Source: an uncultured Mediterraneibacter sp. (lineage in GTDB: Bacteria; Bacillota; Clostridia; Lachnospirales; Lachnospiraceae). Taken from it: a stretch of 64,000 nt of DNA. Positions 1 to 8,349 of this stretch are shown here, piece by piece. The first letter of the stretch is position 1. Every line of letters begins with the position of its first letter. The notes beneath the pieces are model-generated. The model did no database searches, was not told where the DNA came from, and worked only from the letters and a program-made list of their open reading frames with translations. The position numbers were made by a program, and so were the translations under genes. The stretch lies in NCBI GenBank assembly GCA_934418295.1, contig CAKRWZ010000002.1, positions 1-64,000 on the forward strand, given 5' to 3'.

Positions 1-348
1 CAATTAGATTATTGGAAAAAATATGAGGAATTAAGCGATAACGGACAGTTTGAGGCATTCAAGGCGCAGCTGATGGAGGAGATCAACGCGCTCCGGATCG
101 AAGGGATGCCGGAGGTGACAAGTTTGAACGCCCTTGTCGGAGGAGATGTGAATTTGGAATATTCGCTTCCCAACGGGAAAAAGGTGAAATTTTTGGAGGA
201 TCGGAAAACCTATTTGGGAAATCAGCTGGAATCGGCGTTTGGCGGAGATCGGTGTTTCGGTATTCTCGCCGGCATAGATTTCATACTGGTTGCGACCTAT
301 GAGGCGGACGGGGCCAACCCGGAGCTGGTTCTTTATAAAAAGAGGTAG
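1..348 (+). CDS. C-terminal part of an unknown protein (5' end outside window)
   Basis: The frame is open from base 1 and ends at TAG 346-348, giving the last 115 residues of a protein that starts upstream. The first visible in-frame Met (base 73) has no convincing ribosome site, and coding sequence of similar character precedes it, so a truncated gene is the better reading. The visible part is charged at its start (KKYEELSDNGQFEAF), then has alternating beta-like stretches (DVNLEYSLPNGKKVKF; GILAGIDFILVATYEADG) and ends LVLYKKR. No catalytic motif or membrane segment is visible and I do not recognise the family. An intrinsic terminator follows. Confidence 0.6.
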   Translation, partial: QLDYWKKYEELSDNGQFEAFKAQLMEEINALRIEGMPEVTSLNALVGGDVNLEYSLPNGKKVKFLEDRKTYLGNQLESAFGGDRCFGILAGIDFILVATYEADGANPELVLYKKR

Positions 349-386
349 GGGAGCGGATCGTTAAAAGTGTAAATAAGAAAAAAGAG

Positions 387-425
387 CCCCTTGTGCAGTG
401 CGTTTTGCTCTGTACAAGGGGTTTT
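387..425 (+). terminator. Intrinsic terminator after the first gene
   Basis: Twelve-base stem: CCCCTTGTGCAG (387-398) pairs with CTGTACAAGGGG (410-421), one G-U pair, 11-base loop, then TTTT. A copy of the 43-bp repeat starts three bases further on. Confidence 0.8.
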
Positions 426-427
426 CA

Positions 428-471
428 TTGCCAAGCATACGACAAAAAGATCCAGTGGACCTTTTTTAGTT
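428..471 (+). repeat. Dispersed 43-bp repeat, copy 1 (terminator-like)
   Basis: Begins TTGCCAAGCATACGAC and continues with A5, GATCC-AGT-GGACC, T6 and AGTT. The inner part forms a hairpin with one A-C mismatch. It is flanked by an A run on one side and a T run on the other, so it could terminate on both strands. It lies between convergent genes and its right end overlaps the murF stop codon. The same sequence recurs at 22288-22330 and 33557-33600. Confidence 0.85.
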
Positions 472-1849
472 AAATTTTATCGGAAAGTTTTTCCACGATC
501 TCGGAGAAGCCCATATAATGGGAGGCTTTGACCAGTACGGTGTCTCCCGGATGTACCAGGGTCGGCATGTGGGAAAGAAATTCTTCCTTGCTGGCAAAGT
601 AGAGGGCAGCGCCCTCCCAGTCCAGATCGTCGAAGGTACCACGGTACATGTTTTTGGAGAGAGGACCGACACAGCAGAGAACGTCAATGCCCTTTTTCGC
701 GGCATAGGCGCCTACTTCGTAGTGCAGCTGCTTTTCATCAGCACCCAGTTCACCCATATCACCCAGGATCGCTACTTTGCGGGTGTCGGCAAAGGCCAGG
801 AGATCCAGGGAGGATTTCATGGAAGCGGGGTTGGCGTTGTAGCAGTCGTCGATGATGGTCATTCCATTTTTCTCCAGCAGCTGTCCTCGTCCCGGCAAAG
901 CTTTCATGGCCTCGATCCCATCCTTGATCTCTTCGGCGGTAAGTCCCAGCAGCTGCCCGATGCAGGCTCCGGCAAGGGCATTCTGTACCATATGAAGTCC
1001 CGGAAGGGGAACTGTGACAGAAAAAGATGTCAGTTTGCCCAGATGGATCTCACAGTTGGTACCTTTCAGGCCGTGAGGCCGGATGCGGGAGGCGTGTACC
1101 TGGTTTTTATCGGAGATACCGAAAAAGATCGGTTTTGTGTCTTCATAGCCGGTTACAGCGGAAAGCTTGTCGTCATCTCCGTTTAAGACGATGGAACCAC
1201 CCGGCTGCATGAAGCGGAACATATCCGTCTTTTCTTTGAGAATGCCGTCTTGGTCTTTCAGGTTTTCCAGGTGGGCGTAGCCGATATTGGTGATCAGACA
1301 GATGTCCGGACGTGCGATCCTGGCAAGGGGTTCCATGTCGCCGAAATGGCTGATCCCCATTTCCAGCACGGCGATCTGGTGTTCTTCCCGCAGGCGGAAT
1401 ACTGTCAAAGGCAGACCAATCTCATTGTTGAAGTTTCCTTCCGTCTTTAACACGCAATATTTGCGGGAGAGGACAGAGGCAATCATTTCTTTGGTGCTGG
1501 TCTTGCCGATGCTGCCGGTGATGCCGATGACCTTGAGATCCAGGGCTTTCCGGTAATGCTCTGCCAGGTCTTTCAGGGCCTGATGCGTGGACTTTACGAG
1601 AATATAGGGATAGGGAACGTCTCCCAGCTCCTGTTCGGAAAGGGCACAGAGCGCACCGGACTGCATAACCTGCGGGATGAAGCTGTGTCCGTCGGAACGT
1701 TCGCCTTTTAGAGCAACGAAAAGAAAGCCTTCTTCGATCTGGCGGCTGTCTATGGCGACGCCGGTGACTTCCTTTTCAAAATCTGTATCATTTCCATAAT
1801 AATTACCGCCGCATGCGGCGGTAATTTCTTTTAATGTCATATGTTTCAT
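470..1849 (-). CDS. murF: UDP-N-acetylmuramoyl-tripeptide--D-alanyl-D-alanine ligase MurF
   Basis: MurF uses ATP in the cytoplasm to add the D-Ala-D-Ala dipeptide to UDP-MurNAc-tripeptide, completing the peptidoglycan precursor. The 459 residues match the family length. An N-terminal substrate-binding domain (about 1-100) is followed by the Mur-ligase ATP loop GITGSIGKTSTKEM, the central motif EMGISHFGDME, and the C-terminal domain with IIDDCYNANPASM and ILGDMGELG. The start overlaps the ddl stop as ATGA (1846-1849), implying translational coupling; a second in-frame ATG at 1840 is possible. It is the last gene of plsC-pncB-ddl-murF, so the dipeptide-making and dipeptide-using enzymes are made together. 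The stop codon lies at the edge of repeat copy 1. Confidence 0.97.
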   Translation of the reverse strand: MKHMTLKEITAACGGNYYGNDTDFEKEVTGVAIDSRQIEEGFLFVALKGERSDGHSFIPQVMQSGALCALSEQELGDVPYPYILVKSTHQALKDLAEHYRKALDLKVIGITGSIGKTSTKEMIASVLSRKYCVLKTEGNFNNEIGLPLTVFRLREEHQIAVLEMGISHFGDMEPLARIARPDICLITNIGYAHLENLKDQDGILKEKTDMFRFMQPGGSIVLNGDDDKLSAVTGYEDTKPIFFGISDKNQVHASRIRPHGLKGTNCEIHLGKLTSFSVTVPLPGLHMVQNALAGACIGQLLGLTAEEIKDGIEAMKALPGRGQLLEKNGMTIIDDCYNANPASMKSSLDLLAFADTRKVAILGDMGELGADEKQLHYEVGAYAAKKGIDVLCCVGPLSKNMYRGTFDDLDWEGAALYFASKEEFLSHMPTLVHPGDTVLVKASHYMGFSEIVEKLSDKI

Positions 1850-2907
1850 AATTTCTGATAACGAGCCTCCAGAGATTTTTGAATGATCAGTTCGCAGAGA
1901 TCACCGTAAGCGATCCCGTCTGCTGCAGCTTCCTTCGGAAGCAGACTGGCGGGGGTCATGCCCGGCAGGGTGTTGACCTCGAGACAGTAAAGATTTTTGT
2001 TTTCATCCATAAGGAAATCGGCGCGGCTGTATACCTTTAATTTCAAGGCTGCACAGGCGCGGGCAGTGATATCCTGCATGCGGGCAGCGATCTCAGGGCT
2101 GATGTCTGCCGGACAGATTTCCTCTGTGGCGCCGTCCTGATATTTGTTGGCGTAATCAAAGAAACCGCTTTTCGGAATGATCTCGATGGGCGGAAAAACC
2201 TGGTCTCCGACGAAGCCGCAGCTGAATTCCCGGCCTTTGATATATTCTTCAATGACAACTTCGTTTTCGTATGCAAAAGCGTTGTCAAGGGCTTCCAGAT
2301 ATTCTTCCGCTGTATGGGTGATGTAAACGCCAACACTGGAGCCTCCGCAGCAGGTTTTTACGACAACGGGAAGAGAAAGTCCCAGCTCTTCCGGAAGCTT
2401 TTTGCCGTCTGCCTGACGGAGATAAACGCCTTTGGGAGTCTCTACACCGCATTGCTGGAAAATATATTTGGTAACGCTTTTGTCCATTGCCAAAGCGCAG
2501 CCCAGAGAATCCGGGCCGGTGTAACGGATGCCCAGAAGGTCAAAGGTTGCCTGGACCTTTCCGTTTTCCCCTTCTCCTCCGTGGAGACCGAGGAACGTAA
2601 TATCTGCCATTTGGCAAAGTGTAAGAACGTTTGGTCCGAAAAAACTCTTGGAATCTCCCGGGCGGGAGGCTTTGATCTGCTTCAGATCCGGGTCACTGGT
2701 TCCGATATTTTTTACGATTTCCAGGCCGTGTCCGGGGAGGGTAAAGACCTCTTCCAGATTTTCCGGTGCGGAAGGAAGACCGAAAAAGGAATCCAAAAGA
2801 AAGGCGTCATGTCCTTTTTCGATCAGGGTTTTGCAGATTCCGGCACTGGAAATGAGGGATACATCCCGTTCCGTACTCAGACCGCCTGCTAAAACAATAA
2901 TTTTCAT
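1846..2907 (-). CDS. ddl: D-alanine--D-alanine ligase
   Basis: An ATP-grasp enzyme of 353 residues that joins two D-alanines for peptidoglycan synthesis. Visible features are the N-terminal ligase motif (VLAGGLSTERDVSLISS), the conserved FLGLHGGEGENGKVQA segment, the glycine-rich ATP-grasp loop CCGGSSVGVY, and the C-terminal metal and substrate region VNTLPGMTPASLLPKEA. The start has AAGGAG upstream. It lies 22 bases downstream of pncB and overlaps murF by four bases. Whether it is a D-Ala-D-Ala or D-Ala-D-Ser/Lac type cannot be settled by eye, but pairing with murF and the absence of vanH/vanX genes favour the housekeeping role. Confidence 0.96.
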   Translation of the reverse strand: MKIIVLAGGLSTERDVSLISSAGICKTLIEKGHDAFLLDSFFGLPSAPENLEEVFTLPGHGLEIVKNIGTSDPDLKQIKASRPGDSKSFFGPNVLTLCQMADITFLGLHGGEGENGKVQATFDLLGIRYTGPDSLGCALAMDKSVTKYIFQQCGVETPKGVYLRQADGKKLPEELGLSLPVVVKTCCGGSSVGVYITHTAEEYLEALDNAFAYENEVVIEEYIKGREFSCGFVGDQVFPPIEIIPKSGFFDYANKYQDGATEEICPADISPEIAARMQDITARACAALKLKVYSRADFLMDENKNLYCLEVNTLPGMTPASLLPKEAAADGIAYGDLCELIIQKSLEARYQKL

Positions 2908-2929
2908 AACTTAAATTCTCCTTTAAATC

Positions 2930-4390
2930 TTATTCCTCGACTTCTGCGCTCATGTTGTTCAGGAGTTGTTCTTTTACCTGATACAGCTTTTTGGACAGAT
3001 CCACATAGACTTCATGCGGATAGAAAAGTCTGCGGGTCTCCTCCCACAGGGTCTCTTTTTCCTGGCGGCAGAAAGCTGCGATCTCGGAAACGGAAGGAGA
3101 TTCATATACACATTCTCCGTTGATAAAGATCGGTACCAGAAGCTCTCGAAGGGTGTAAGTACCGCCTTTTAATTTGGTCTTTTTCCAGGTGTCCACCGGG
3201 TCGAAAACGGTCAGATCTTTTTCCGGATCGAATTTTTCGTCTACAAAGCAGATCAGATCTGCTTTGATCTTTCCGTCTTCTTTTCCGTAGATACGGTAGA
3301 TCGTCTTGTTGCCCGGGTTGGTGATCTTGAACGTGTTTTCAGAAATTTTGATTTTCGGGATAAACTCGCCTTCTGCGTTTTGGATGGCGGCAAGTTTGTA
3401 AACGCCGCCGAAGGACGGACAATTTCTGGAAGTGATCAGATGGGTTCCGACACCCCAGGAATGGATCTCGGCCTTTTGCATTTTCAGGTCGTGGATCAGA
3501 TATTCATCCAGATCGTTGGACGCGGCGATGACAGCGTCCGGGAATCCGGCTTCATCCAGCATCTTGCGGGCTTTTTTGGAAAGATAAGCCAAGTCTCCGC
3601 TGTCCAGACGGATTCCGTAGCTCCTTGGATGGATCCCCTGGTCACGCAGCTCCCGGAAGACGCGGATCGCGTTCGGGATACCGGATTTCAGACTGTCGTA
3701 AGTGTCCACCAGCAGGGTGCAGGCATCCGGATACAAATCGGCATAGGCCTTAAATGCAGTATATTCGTCCGGAAAACTCATGATCCAGCTGTGTGCATGG
3801 GTTCCCATGACCGGGACGTCAAACATCTGACCGGCCAGTACGTTGGAGGTGCCGACGCATCCGCCGATGATGGCAGCTCTGGCTCCGTAGATCCCGGCGT
3901 CAGGGCCCTGGGCGCGGCGGAGACCAAACTCCATGATGCCGTCTCCCTGAGCGGCATATACCACACGGGAGGTTTTTGTGGCGATCAGAGACTGATGGTT
4001 GATCAGGTTCAGGATCGCGGTCTCCACAAGCTGGGCTTCCATAACAGGAGCGATGACTTTTAAGAGTGGTTCCCGCGGGAAAATGACGGTTCCTTCCGGG
4101 ATCGCATAAATGGAACCGGAAAAATGGAATCCGCTGAGATAATGCAGAAAATCATCGGAAAAAATTCCAAGGCTCCGAAGATAATCCACATCTTCATAAG
4201 AAAAGTTCAGTCCTTTGATATATTCAATGACCTGTTCCAGTCCGGCCATGACGGAATATCCGGCGTTGTCCGGGTTTTCGCGGAAAAACATATCAAAGAT
4301 GACAACCTCGTTGTTTTGTTTTTCAAAATAGCCCTGCATCATCGTCAGTTCATAAAGGTCTGTCAGCAGGGTAAGATTCCTAGATTGCAT
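2930..4390 (-). CDS. pncB: Nicotinate phosphoribosyltransferase
   Basis: This enzyme converts nicotinate and PRPP to nicotinate mononucleotide in the NAD salvage (Preiss-Handler) route, with ATP hydrolysis. The 486 residues match the Gram-positive form. The N-terminus LLTDLYELTMMQGYF is characteristic, as are the HAHSWIMSFP segment and the phosphate-binding region YGIRLDSGDLAYLSKKAR. The ATG has AAAAGGAG upstream. It lies between plsC (67-base gap) and ddl (22-base gap) on the same strand, probably all from the promoter at 5233-5261. Confidence 0.95.
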   Translation of the reverse strand: MQSRNLTLLTDLYELTMMQGYFEKQNNEVVIFDMFFRENPDNAGYSVMAGLEQVIEYIKGLNFSYEDVDYLRSLGIFSDDFLHYLSGFHFSGSIYAIPEGTVIFPREPLLKVIAPVMEAQLVETAILNLINHQSLIATKTSRVVYAAQGDGIMEFGLRRAQGPDAGIYGARAAIIGGCVGTSNVLAGQMFDVPVMGTHAHSWIMSFPDEYTAFKAYADLYPDACTLLVDTYDSLKSGIPNAIRVFRELRDQGIHPRSYGIRLDSGDLAYLSKKARKMLDEAGFPDAVIAASNDLDEYLIHDLKMQKAEIHSWGVGTHLITSRNCPSFGGVYKLAAIQNAEGEFIPKIKISENTFKITNPGNKTIYRIYGKEDGKIKADLICFVDEKFDPEKDLTVFDPVDTWKKTKLKGGTYTLRELLVPIFINGECVYESPSVSEIAAFCRQEKETLWEETRRLFYPHEVYVDLSKKLYQVKEQLLNNMSAEVEE

Positions 4391-4457
4391 GATATTCTCC
4401 TTTTTTCAGCACTTTTGGCTGTTATTATAGCATTCTGAAATACAAATGAAAAGCAAA

Positions 4458-5192
4458 TTACAAAAGCTCTGCATTTTTGAGAATGGTTTTCTGGATGATT
4501 TCTTCACAATAAGGTGCAATGTGCTTTTTCTCTTCCGGTGTCAGCTGATCCGGATAGATAGGGGTGCCGTATTCCAGGATCACATGCGTTTTCTTGATTC
4601 GCGGGAAATGGTTCTCAAAGATCTCGCTGGTATTGTTCATAGAGATCGGAACGATGGCACAGTTGGTCTTGGTGGCAATTTTGAACGCACCGGCCTTAAA
4701 CGGCAGCATACTCAGCTCTTCGCCTTTGTTCCGGGTACCCTCCGGGAAGATACAGATGGAAATACCCTGCTTGATGTAATCGATGGCCTTCAGGATGGTC
4801 TTCAGCCCCTCTTTCGGATTTTCCCGGTCCAAAAACAGGCAGTACAAAAACCGCATCCAGGTAGATAAAAGCGGAACGCTTTCCATACTCTTCTTTGCCA
4901 CGTAGCCGGTGAGGCGGCGGCAGCGGCTGTAGGTCAGGAGAATGTCGAAGAAGCTGCGGTGATTTCCGATGAACATCACCGGCTCATCCGGCACATTTTC
5001 CTCACCGATCACGGTGATCTCGACTTCTGTGATCTTCAAAATCACCTTAAATGCCCACTGGACGATCCGAAGGGAACTGTAATCTCTGGTTTTCGGACTG
5101 AATTTTCCGATTAGCCATTCCACCAGAAACATTGGGATGGAAAGGATCAGAAACGTGATCAAAAACAGGCAGACAAATAAAAATCTTATCAT
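4458..5192 (-). CDS. plsC: 1-acyl-sn-glycerol-3-phosphate acyltransferase (PlsC family)
   Basis: Predicted to acylate lysophosphatidic acid to phosphatidic acid at the membrane. The 244 residues begin with a strongly hydrophobic N-terminal segment (about 3-27). The acyltransferase HX4D motif follows as GNHRSFFDILL, then the glycerophosphate-binding motif FPEGTRNKGE and the later VPISM region. AAGGAG lies six bases before the ATG. It is the first gene of the minus-strand operon and has a near-consensus sigma-A promoter upstream. Exact acyl specificity cannot be read. Confidence 0.93.
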   Translation of the reverse strand: MIRFLFVCLFLITFLILSIPMFLVEWLIGKFSPKTRDYSSLRIVQWAFKVILKITEVEITVIGEENVPDEPVMFIGNHRSFFDILLTYSRCRRLTGYVAKKSMESVPLLSTWMRFLYCLFLDRENPKEGLKTILKAIDYIKQGISICIFPEGTRNKGEELSMLPFKAGAFKIATKTNCAIVPISMNNTSEIFENHFPRIKKTHVILEYGTPIYPDQLTPEEKKHIAPYCEEIIQKTILKNAELL

Positions 5193-5232
5193 AGGAAACT
5201 CTCCTTAATATTGTCAGAATCGTAACGGTTTC

Positions 5233-5261
5233 AGTATAATCCTTTTGCTTGGGGGTGTCAA
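5233..5261 (-). promoter_or_regulatory. Sigma-A promoter for plsC-pncB-ddl-murF
   Basis: On the minus strand TTGACA (5261-5256), a 17-base spacer and TATACT (5238-5233). Only one base differs from the full consensus, and it sits about 40 bases from the plsC start. Confidence 0.85.
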
Positions 5262-5302
5262 CGAAAAGGAAGCGGGCAAAAGGGCGGAAATCCGCTGAAA
5301 AT

Positions 5303-5331
5303 TCATATTCTGCAGGGAAGGGTCATAAGCT
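5303..5331 (+). promoter_or_regulatory. Candidate sigma-E (mother cell) promoter for the PrcB-like gene and sipL
   Basis: TCATATT (5303-5309) matches the B. subtilis sigma-E -35 consensus KMATATT at all positions. After 14 bases comes CATAAGCT (5324-5331), six of eight against CATACAMT. C. difficile sipL is a sigma-E gene, which fits the gene downstream. No sigma-A promoter of comparable quality is seen here. Confidence 0.5.
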
Positions 5332-5362
5332 GTAGGGAAAAAGAGTACGGGGAGATGTATGC

Positions 5363-5770
5363 GTGAAAAAAAGCAGGATCGGAATTGCAGCAGTCCTTTT
5401 TCTGACCGTATTGACAGGATGTGTGAAAAAACAGGAAACATCGGGGAAAGTGAAAGATCTGGAATTTACGGTGTTGAGAACGGAAGACATCCCGGAAGAG
5501 ACAGCCGCCTTGATCGAGGAAAAGGCAGATCAGCCCTTCCAGGCGTTTTACATAGATCAGGGATACTTGTATCTGGTCCGGGGATACGGGGAACAGCCGA
5601 CTTCGGGGTACAGCGTGGAAGTGGAGGCGGTGTATGAGACGGAAACGGAGATCGTTGTCCGCACGAATCTTTTAGGCCCTGAAGCGGGAGAAGAGAAAAA
5701 GGAAACGAAAACGACTCCTTATATCGTACTGAAGACAGAGGCGGAGGAAAAACCGGTTCGTTTCGAATAA
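5363..5770 (+). CDS. PrcB-like C-terminal domain lipoprotein
   Basis: A 135-residue predicted lipoprotein. The start is GTG at 5363 with GGGGAGA upstream. Residues 1-20 form a signal peptide ending in the lipobox LTGC, so the mature protein would be lipid-anchored at Cys20. The body contains YLYLVRGYGEQPTSGYSVEV, typical of the PrcB C-terminal domain (named after the dentilisin-stabilising protein of Treponema). Function in Firmicutes is unknown. It precedes the spore-coat morphogenesis gene sipL by 26 bases and shares its candidate sigma-E promoter, so a mother-cell sporulation role is a reasonable inference. Confidence 0.75.
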   Translation: MKKSRIGIAAVLFLTVLTGCVKKQETSGKVKDLEFTVLRTEDIPEETAALIEEKADQPFQAFYIDQGYLYLVRGYGEQPTSGYSVEVEAVYETETEIVVRTNLLGPEAGEEKKETKTTPYIVLKTEAEEKPVRFE

Positions 5771-5796
5771 AGCAGAAAGAAAGGCGGAAAGGTATT

Positions 5797-7353
5797 ATGG
5801 AGCTGGAACAGAAAAGGATCCATTATTTACAGGCGGGGAAAACGATCACAGACCAGTTTGTGCTGGATGAGGATTACAACGTGCCGGATGCGAAGGAGGA
5901 CGTCCGCAAACTTTTAAAAGGAAAGGCGGAGCTGAAAGCAGAAGATATGCGGATGGCGGAAAATTATCTTTGCGTCAGCGGAAAGCTGTACTTTCATATT
6001 TTATATACCCCGGTCGGCCTGGAGCCGACGCTGGCAGTCTTGGAAGGAAGTTTTCCTTTTGAGGAAATGATCTATACAGGAGGCGGGGATGTGTCTTCGT
6101 TTTTCCTGGAAAAAAGCCATGTGGAATTTACGCCGGAGCTGGTACATTCCCGGAAGATCGGCTTGCGTGCGGTGGTAGATCTGGAGATCGGACGGGAGGA
6201 AACGGTGGATGCAGAGATCCCGCTGGGAATCCCGGAAGAGCCGGGGATCTTTTGTAAATATCAGAAACGGAACCTGCTGCAGATGACCTTGATGAAAAAA
6301 GACACCTGCAGGATCAAAGAAGAATTTACCATTCCCGGGACAAAGGAAGGGATCGGGGAGATCCTGCAAAGCGACATTGCAGCCAGAAAAACGGAGATAC
6401 GGATGGGTCAGGATGAATTGTTGATCCGAGGGGAATTGCAGGTGTTTTGCCTGTATCTGTCGGCAGAGCAGAAAACGGACTGGGTGGAGCAGACGGTCCC
6501 CTATGAAGGACGGGTGGAATGTGACGGAGCGGAAGAAGGGATGTATCACCAGGTACATTGTGTTTTGTCGGATGCGCTTTTAGACGTCCGCATGGATGAA
6601 GACGGTGAAATGCGGGTGCTGGGAGTAGAAGCGACCCTCTCTTTGCGGATCCATTTGTTTGAAGAAAAGGAAACGGAGCTGTTAGAGGATGTTTACGGCC
6701 AAGAAAAAAGGTGTCTTTTAGACACGAAAGAGATGGTCTGTGAGGAATTGCTGATCCAGAATCAGTCACGGCAGAAGATCACAGAAAGATTAGCCCTCCC
6801 GGAACTGAAAGAGGATGTGCTTCAGATCTGCCACAGCGAAGGCAGCCTGCAGACGGAACAGGTGAAAATCCGGGAAGACGGGATCGGTGTGGAAGGGATC
6901 CTGCATCTGTCCTTTTTGTATATCAAGGCAGATGACGACCGGCCTTTTGCGTCATGGCAGGGGATGGTGCCCTTTTCCCATGTGCTGGAATGCCCCGGAA
7001 TCTGTCCGGAGGCCAGGTGTCAGATCGAAACATATTTGGAACAGCTTCAGGTCACACTTTCCGGCAGTCAGAATCTGGAAGTCAAGGCGGTGCTGGCCTT
7101 TGATGCTTTTGTCCGGAAACCGGCGGCAATGGAGCTGATCACGGGAGTCACGTTTGAACCGGTGACGGAAGAAGAGTGGGAGAAAATGCCGGGGATCGTA
7201 GGCTATATCGTGAAAGAGGGGGATACCCTCTGGTCGCTGGCGAAAAAATACATGACATCGGAAGCGTCCATCCGCTTGGTGAACCAGATAGAAAAGGATG
7301 TATTAAGCCCCGGAGAAAAGCTGCTGATCATGAGAGAAAATGTACAAATATAA
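5797..7353 (+). CDS. sipL: SipL-like spore coat morphogenesis protein (DUF3794 repeats + LysM)
   Basis: A 518-residue protein with repeated DUF3794-type segments through the first 440 residues (for example YNVPDAKEDVRKLLKGKAEL near the start and LPELKEDVLQICHSEGSLQT in the middle). A C-terminal LysM domain runs from about residue 467 (GYIVKEGDTLWSLAKKYMTS). This is the architecture of SipL of C. difficile, which binds SpoIVA through LysM to anchor the coat and stands in for SpoVID of Bacillus. The start ATG has AAAGGCGGAAAGG upstream. It follows a lipoprotein gene likely transcribed with it. The symbol rests on architecture and the clostridial setting. Confidence 0.88.
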   Translation: MELEQKRIHYLQAGKTITDQFVLDEDYNVPDAKEDVRKLLKGKAELKAEDMRMAENYLCVSGKLYFHILYTPVGLEPTLAVLEGSFPFEEMIYTGGGDVSSFFLEKSHVEFTPELVHSRKIGLRAVVDLEIGREETVDAEIPLGIPEEPGIFCKYQKRNLLQMTLMKKDTCRIKEEFTIPGTKEGIGEILQSDIAARKTEIRMGQDELLIRGELQVFCLYLSAEQKTDWVEQTVPYEGRVECDGAEEGMYHQVHCVLSDALLDVRMDEDGEMRVLGVEATLSLRIHLFEEKETELLEDVYGQEKRCLLDTKEMVCEELLIQNQSRQKITERLALPELKEDVLQICHSEGSLQTEQVKIREDGIGVEGILHLSFLYIKADDDRPFASWQGMVPFSHVLECPGICPEARCQIETYLEQLQVTLSGSQNLEVKAVLAFDAFVRKPAAMELITGVTFEPVTEEEWEKMPGIVGYIVKEGDTLWSLAKKYMTSEASIRLVNQIEKDVLSPGEKLLIMRENVQI

Positions 7354-7365
7354 GTACAAGGAATC

Positions 7366-7394
7366 TTTACTTTTCCGTGCGAAGAGCATATACT
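7366..7394 (+). promoter_or_regulatory. Sigma-A promoter for ispE
   Basis: TTTACT (7366-7371), 17-base spacer, TATACT (7389-7394), placed between the sipL stop and ispE. It gives ispE housekeeping expression separate from the sporulation gene upstream. Confidence 0.65.
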
Positions 7395-7440
7395 ATAGCT
7401 AATGTATACAAAATACAAAAAAGGAGAGAAAAAAGACAAT

Positions 7441-8349
7441 ATGGAGCAGTTAGAGTTAAAATCTTTGGCTAAAATCAATCTGGGTCTGGATGTGCTGGGG
7501 ACGCGGGAAGATGGCTACCATGAGGTCCGGATGATCATGCAGTCAGTGTATCTGTATGACAAGATTCTCCTGAGAAAGAAGGCAGAACCGGGGATCGCGC
7601 TGAAATCGAACCTGAGTTTCCTTCCGGATGATGATAAAAACATTGCCTGGAAGGCAGCGGATCTTCTGATGCGGGAGTTTTCTCCGGAAGGCGGCATTGC
7701 GATCGAGCTGGAGAAACACATTCCCGTGGCTGCAGGGCTGGCAGGAGGAAGCTCCAATGCGGCAGCAGTCCTTTTTGGAATGAACCGGATGTATCGGCTG
7801 GGGCTTTCCACAGAGGAGCTGATGGAGCGCGGTGTGAAGCTGGGAGCGGATGTGCCGTACTGTATCCGGCGGGGCACGATGCTGGCAGAAGGAATCGGGG
7901 AAAAGCTGACGGATCTGGCAGTGCCGCCGGATTGTACGGTTTTGTTGGCAAAGCCGCCGGTCAACGTTTCCACCAAGCTGGTGTATCAGGCGTTGGATGC
8001 ACTGGAGGAATGGAAGCATCCGGATATTGACGGAGTTATAAGCGGCATTGCATCCGGCAATCTGGAGAAGATGGCAGCTTCTATGGGAAATGTGTTGGAA
8101 CAGGTGACGATCCCGCAATATCCTGTGATCGAGGAACTGAAGCAGGTGATGAAAGAATACGGGGCGCTGAATGCGATGATGAGCGGAAGCGGTCCTACCG
8201 TATTCGGTTTGTACACGGAAAAGCGTCAGGCACAAAAAGCCAGGGATCAGATCCGCAGTCTGGGACTGGCGAGACAAGTCTATGTGGCCGGGATACAGAA
8301 AAACAGGAGGAACAAAAGAAATGGAAAGCAGTTTTGGAGTGAAGATTGA
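7441..8349 (+). CDS. ispE: 4-diphosphocytidyl-2-C-methyl-D-erythritol kinase
   Basis: A GHMP-family kinase that phosphorylates CDP-methylerythritol in the non-mevalonate (MEP) isoprenoid pathway. The start is placed at ATG 7441 (MEQLELKS...) because the family begins close to the motif AKINLGLDVLG; an upstream ATG at 7402 lacks a ribosome site. AAAGGAGAG lies about 14 bases before the chosen ATG, a rather long gap. The ATP loop is PVAAGLAGGSSNAAA, and the C-terminal GHMP motif is MMSGSGPTVFGLY. The length is 302 residues. The end overlaps the start of the GntR gene by 29 bases. Confidence 0.95.
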   Translation: MEQLELKSLAKINLGLDVLGTREDGYHEVRMIMQSVYLYDKILLRKKAEPGIALKSNLSFLPDDDKNIAWKAADLLMREFSPEGGIAIELEKHIPVAAGLAGGSSNAAAVLFGMNRMYRLGLSTEELMERGVKLGADVPYCIRRGTMLAEGIGEKLTDLAVPPDCTVLLAKPPVNVSTKLVYQALDALEEWKHPDIDGVISGIASGNLEKMAASMGNVLEQVTIPQYPVIEELKQVMKEYGALNAMMSGSGPTVFGLYTEKRQAQKARDQIRSLGLARQVYVAGIQKNRRNKRNGKQFWSED

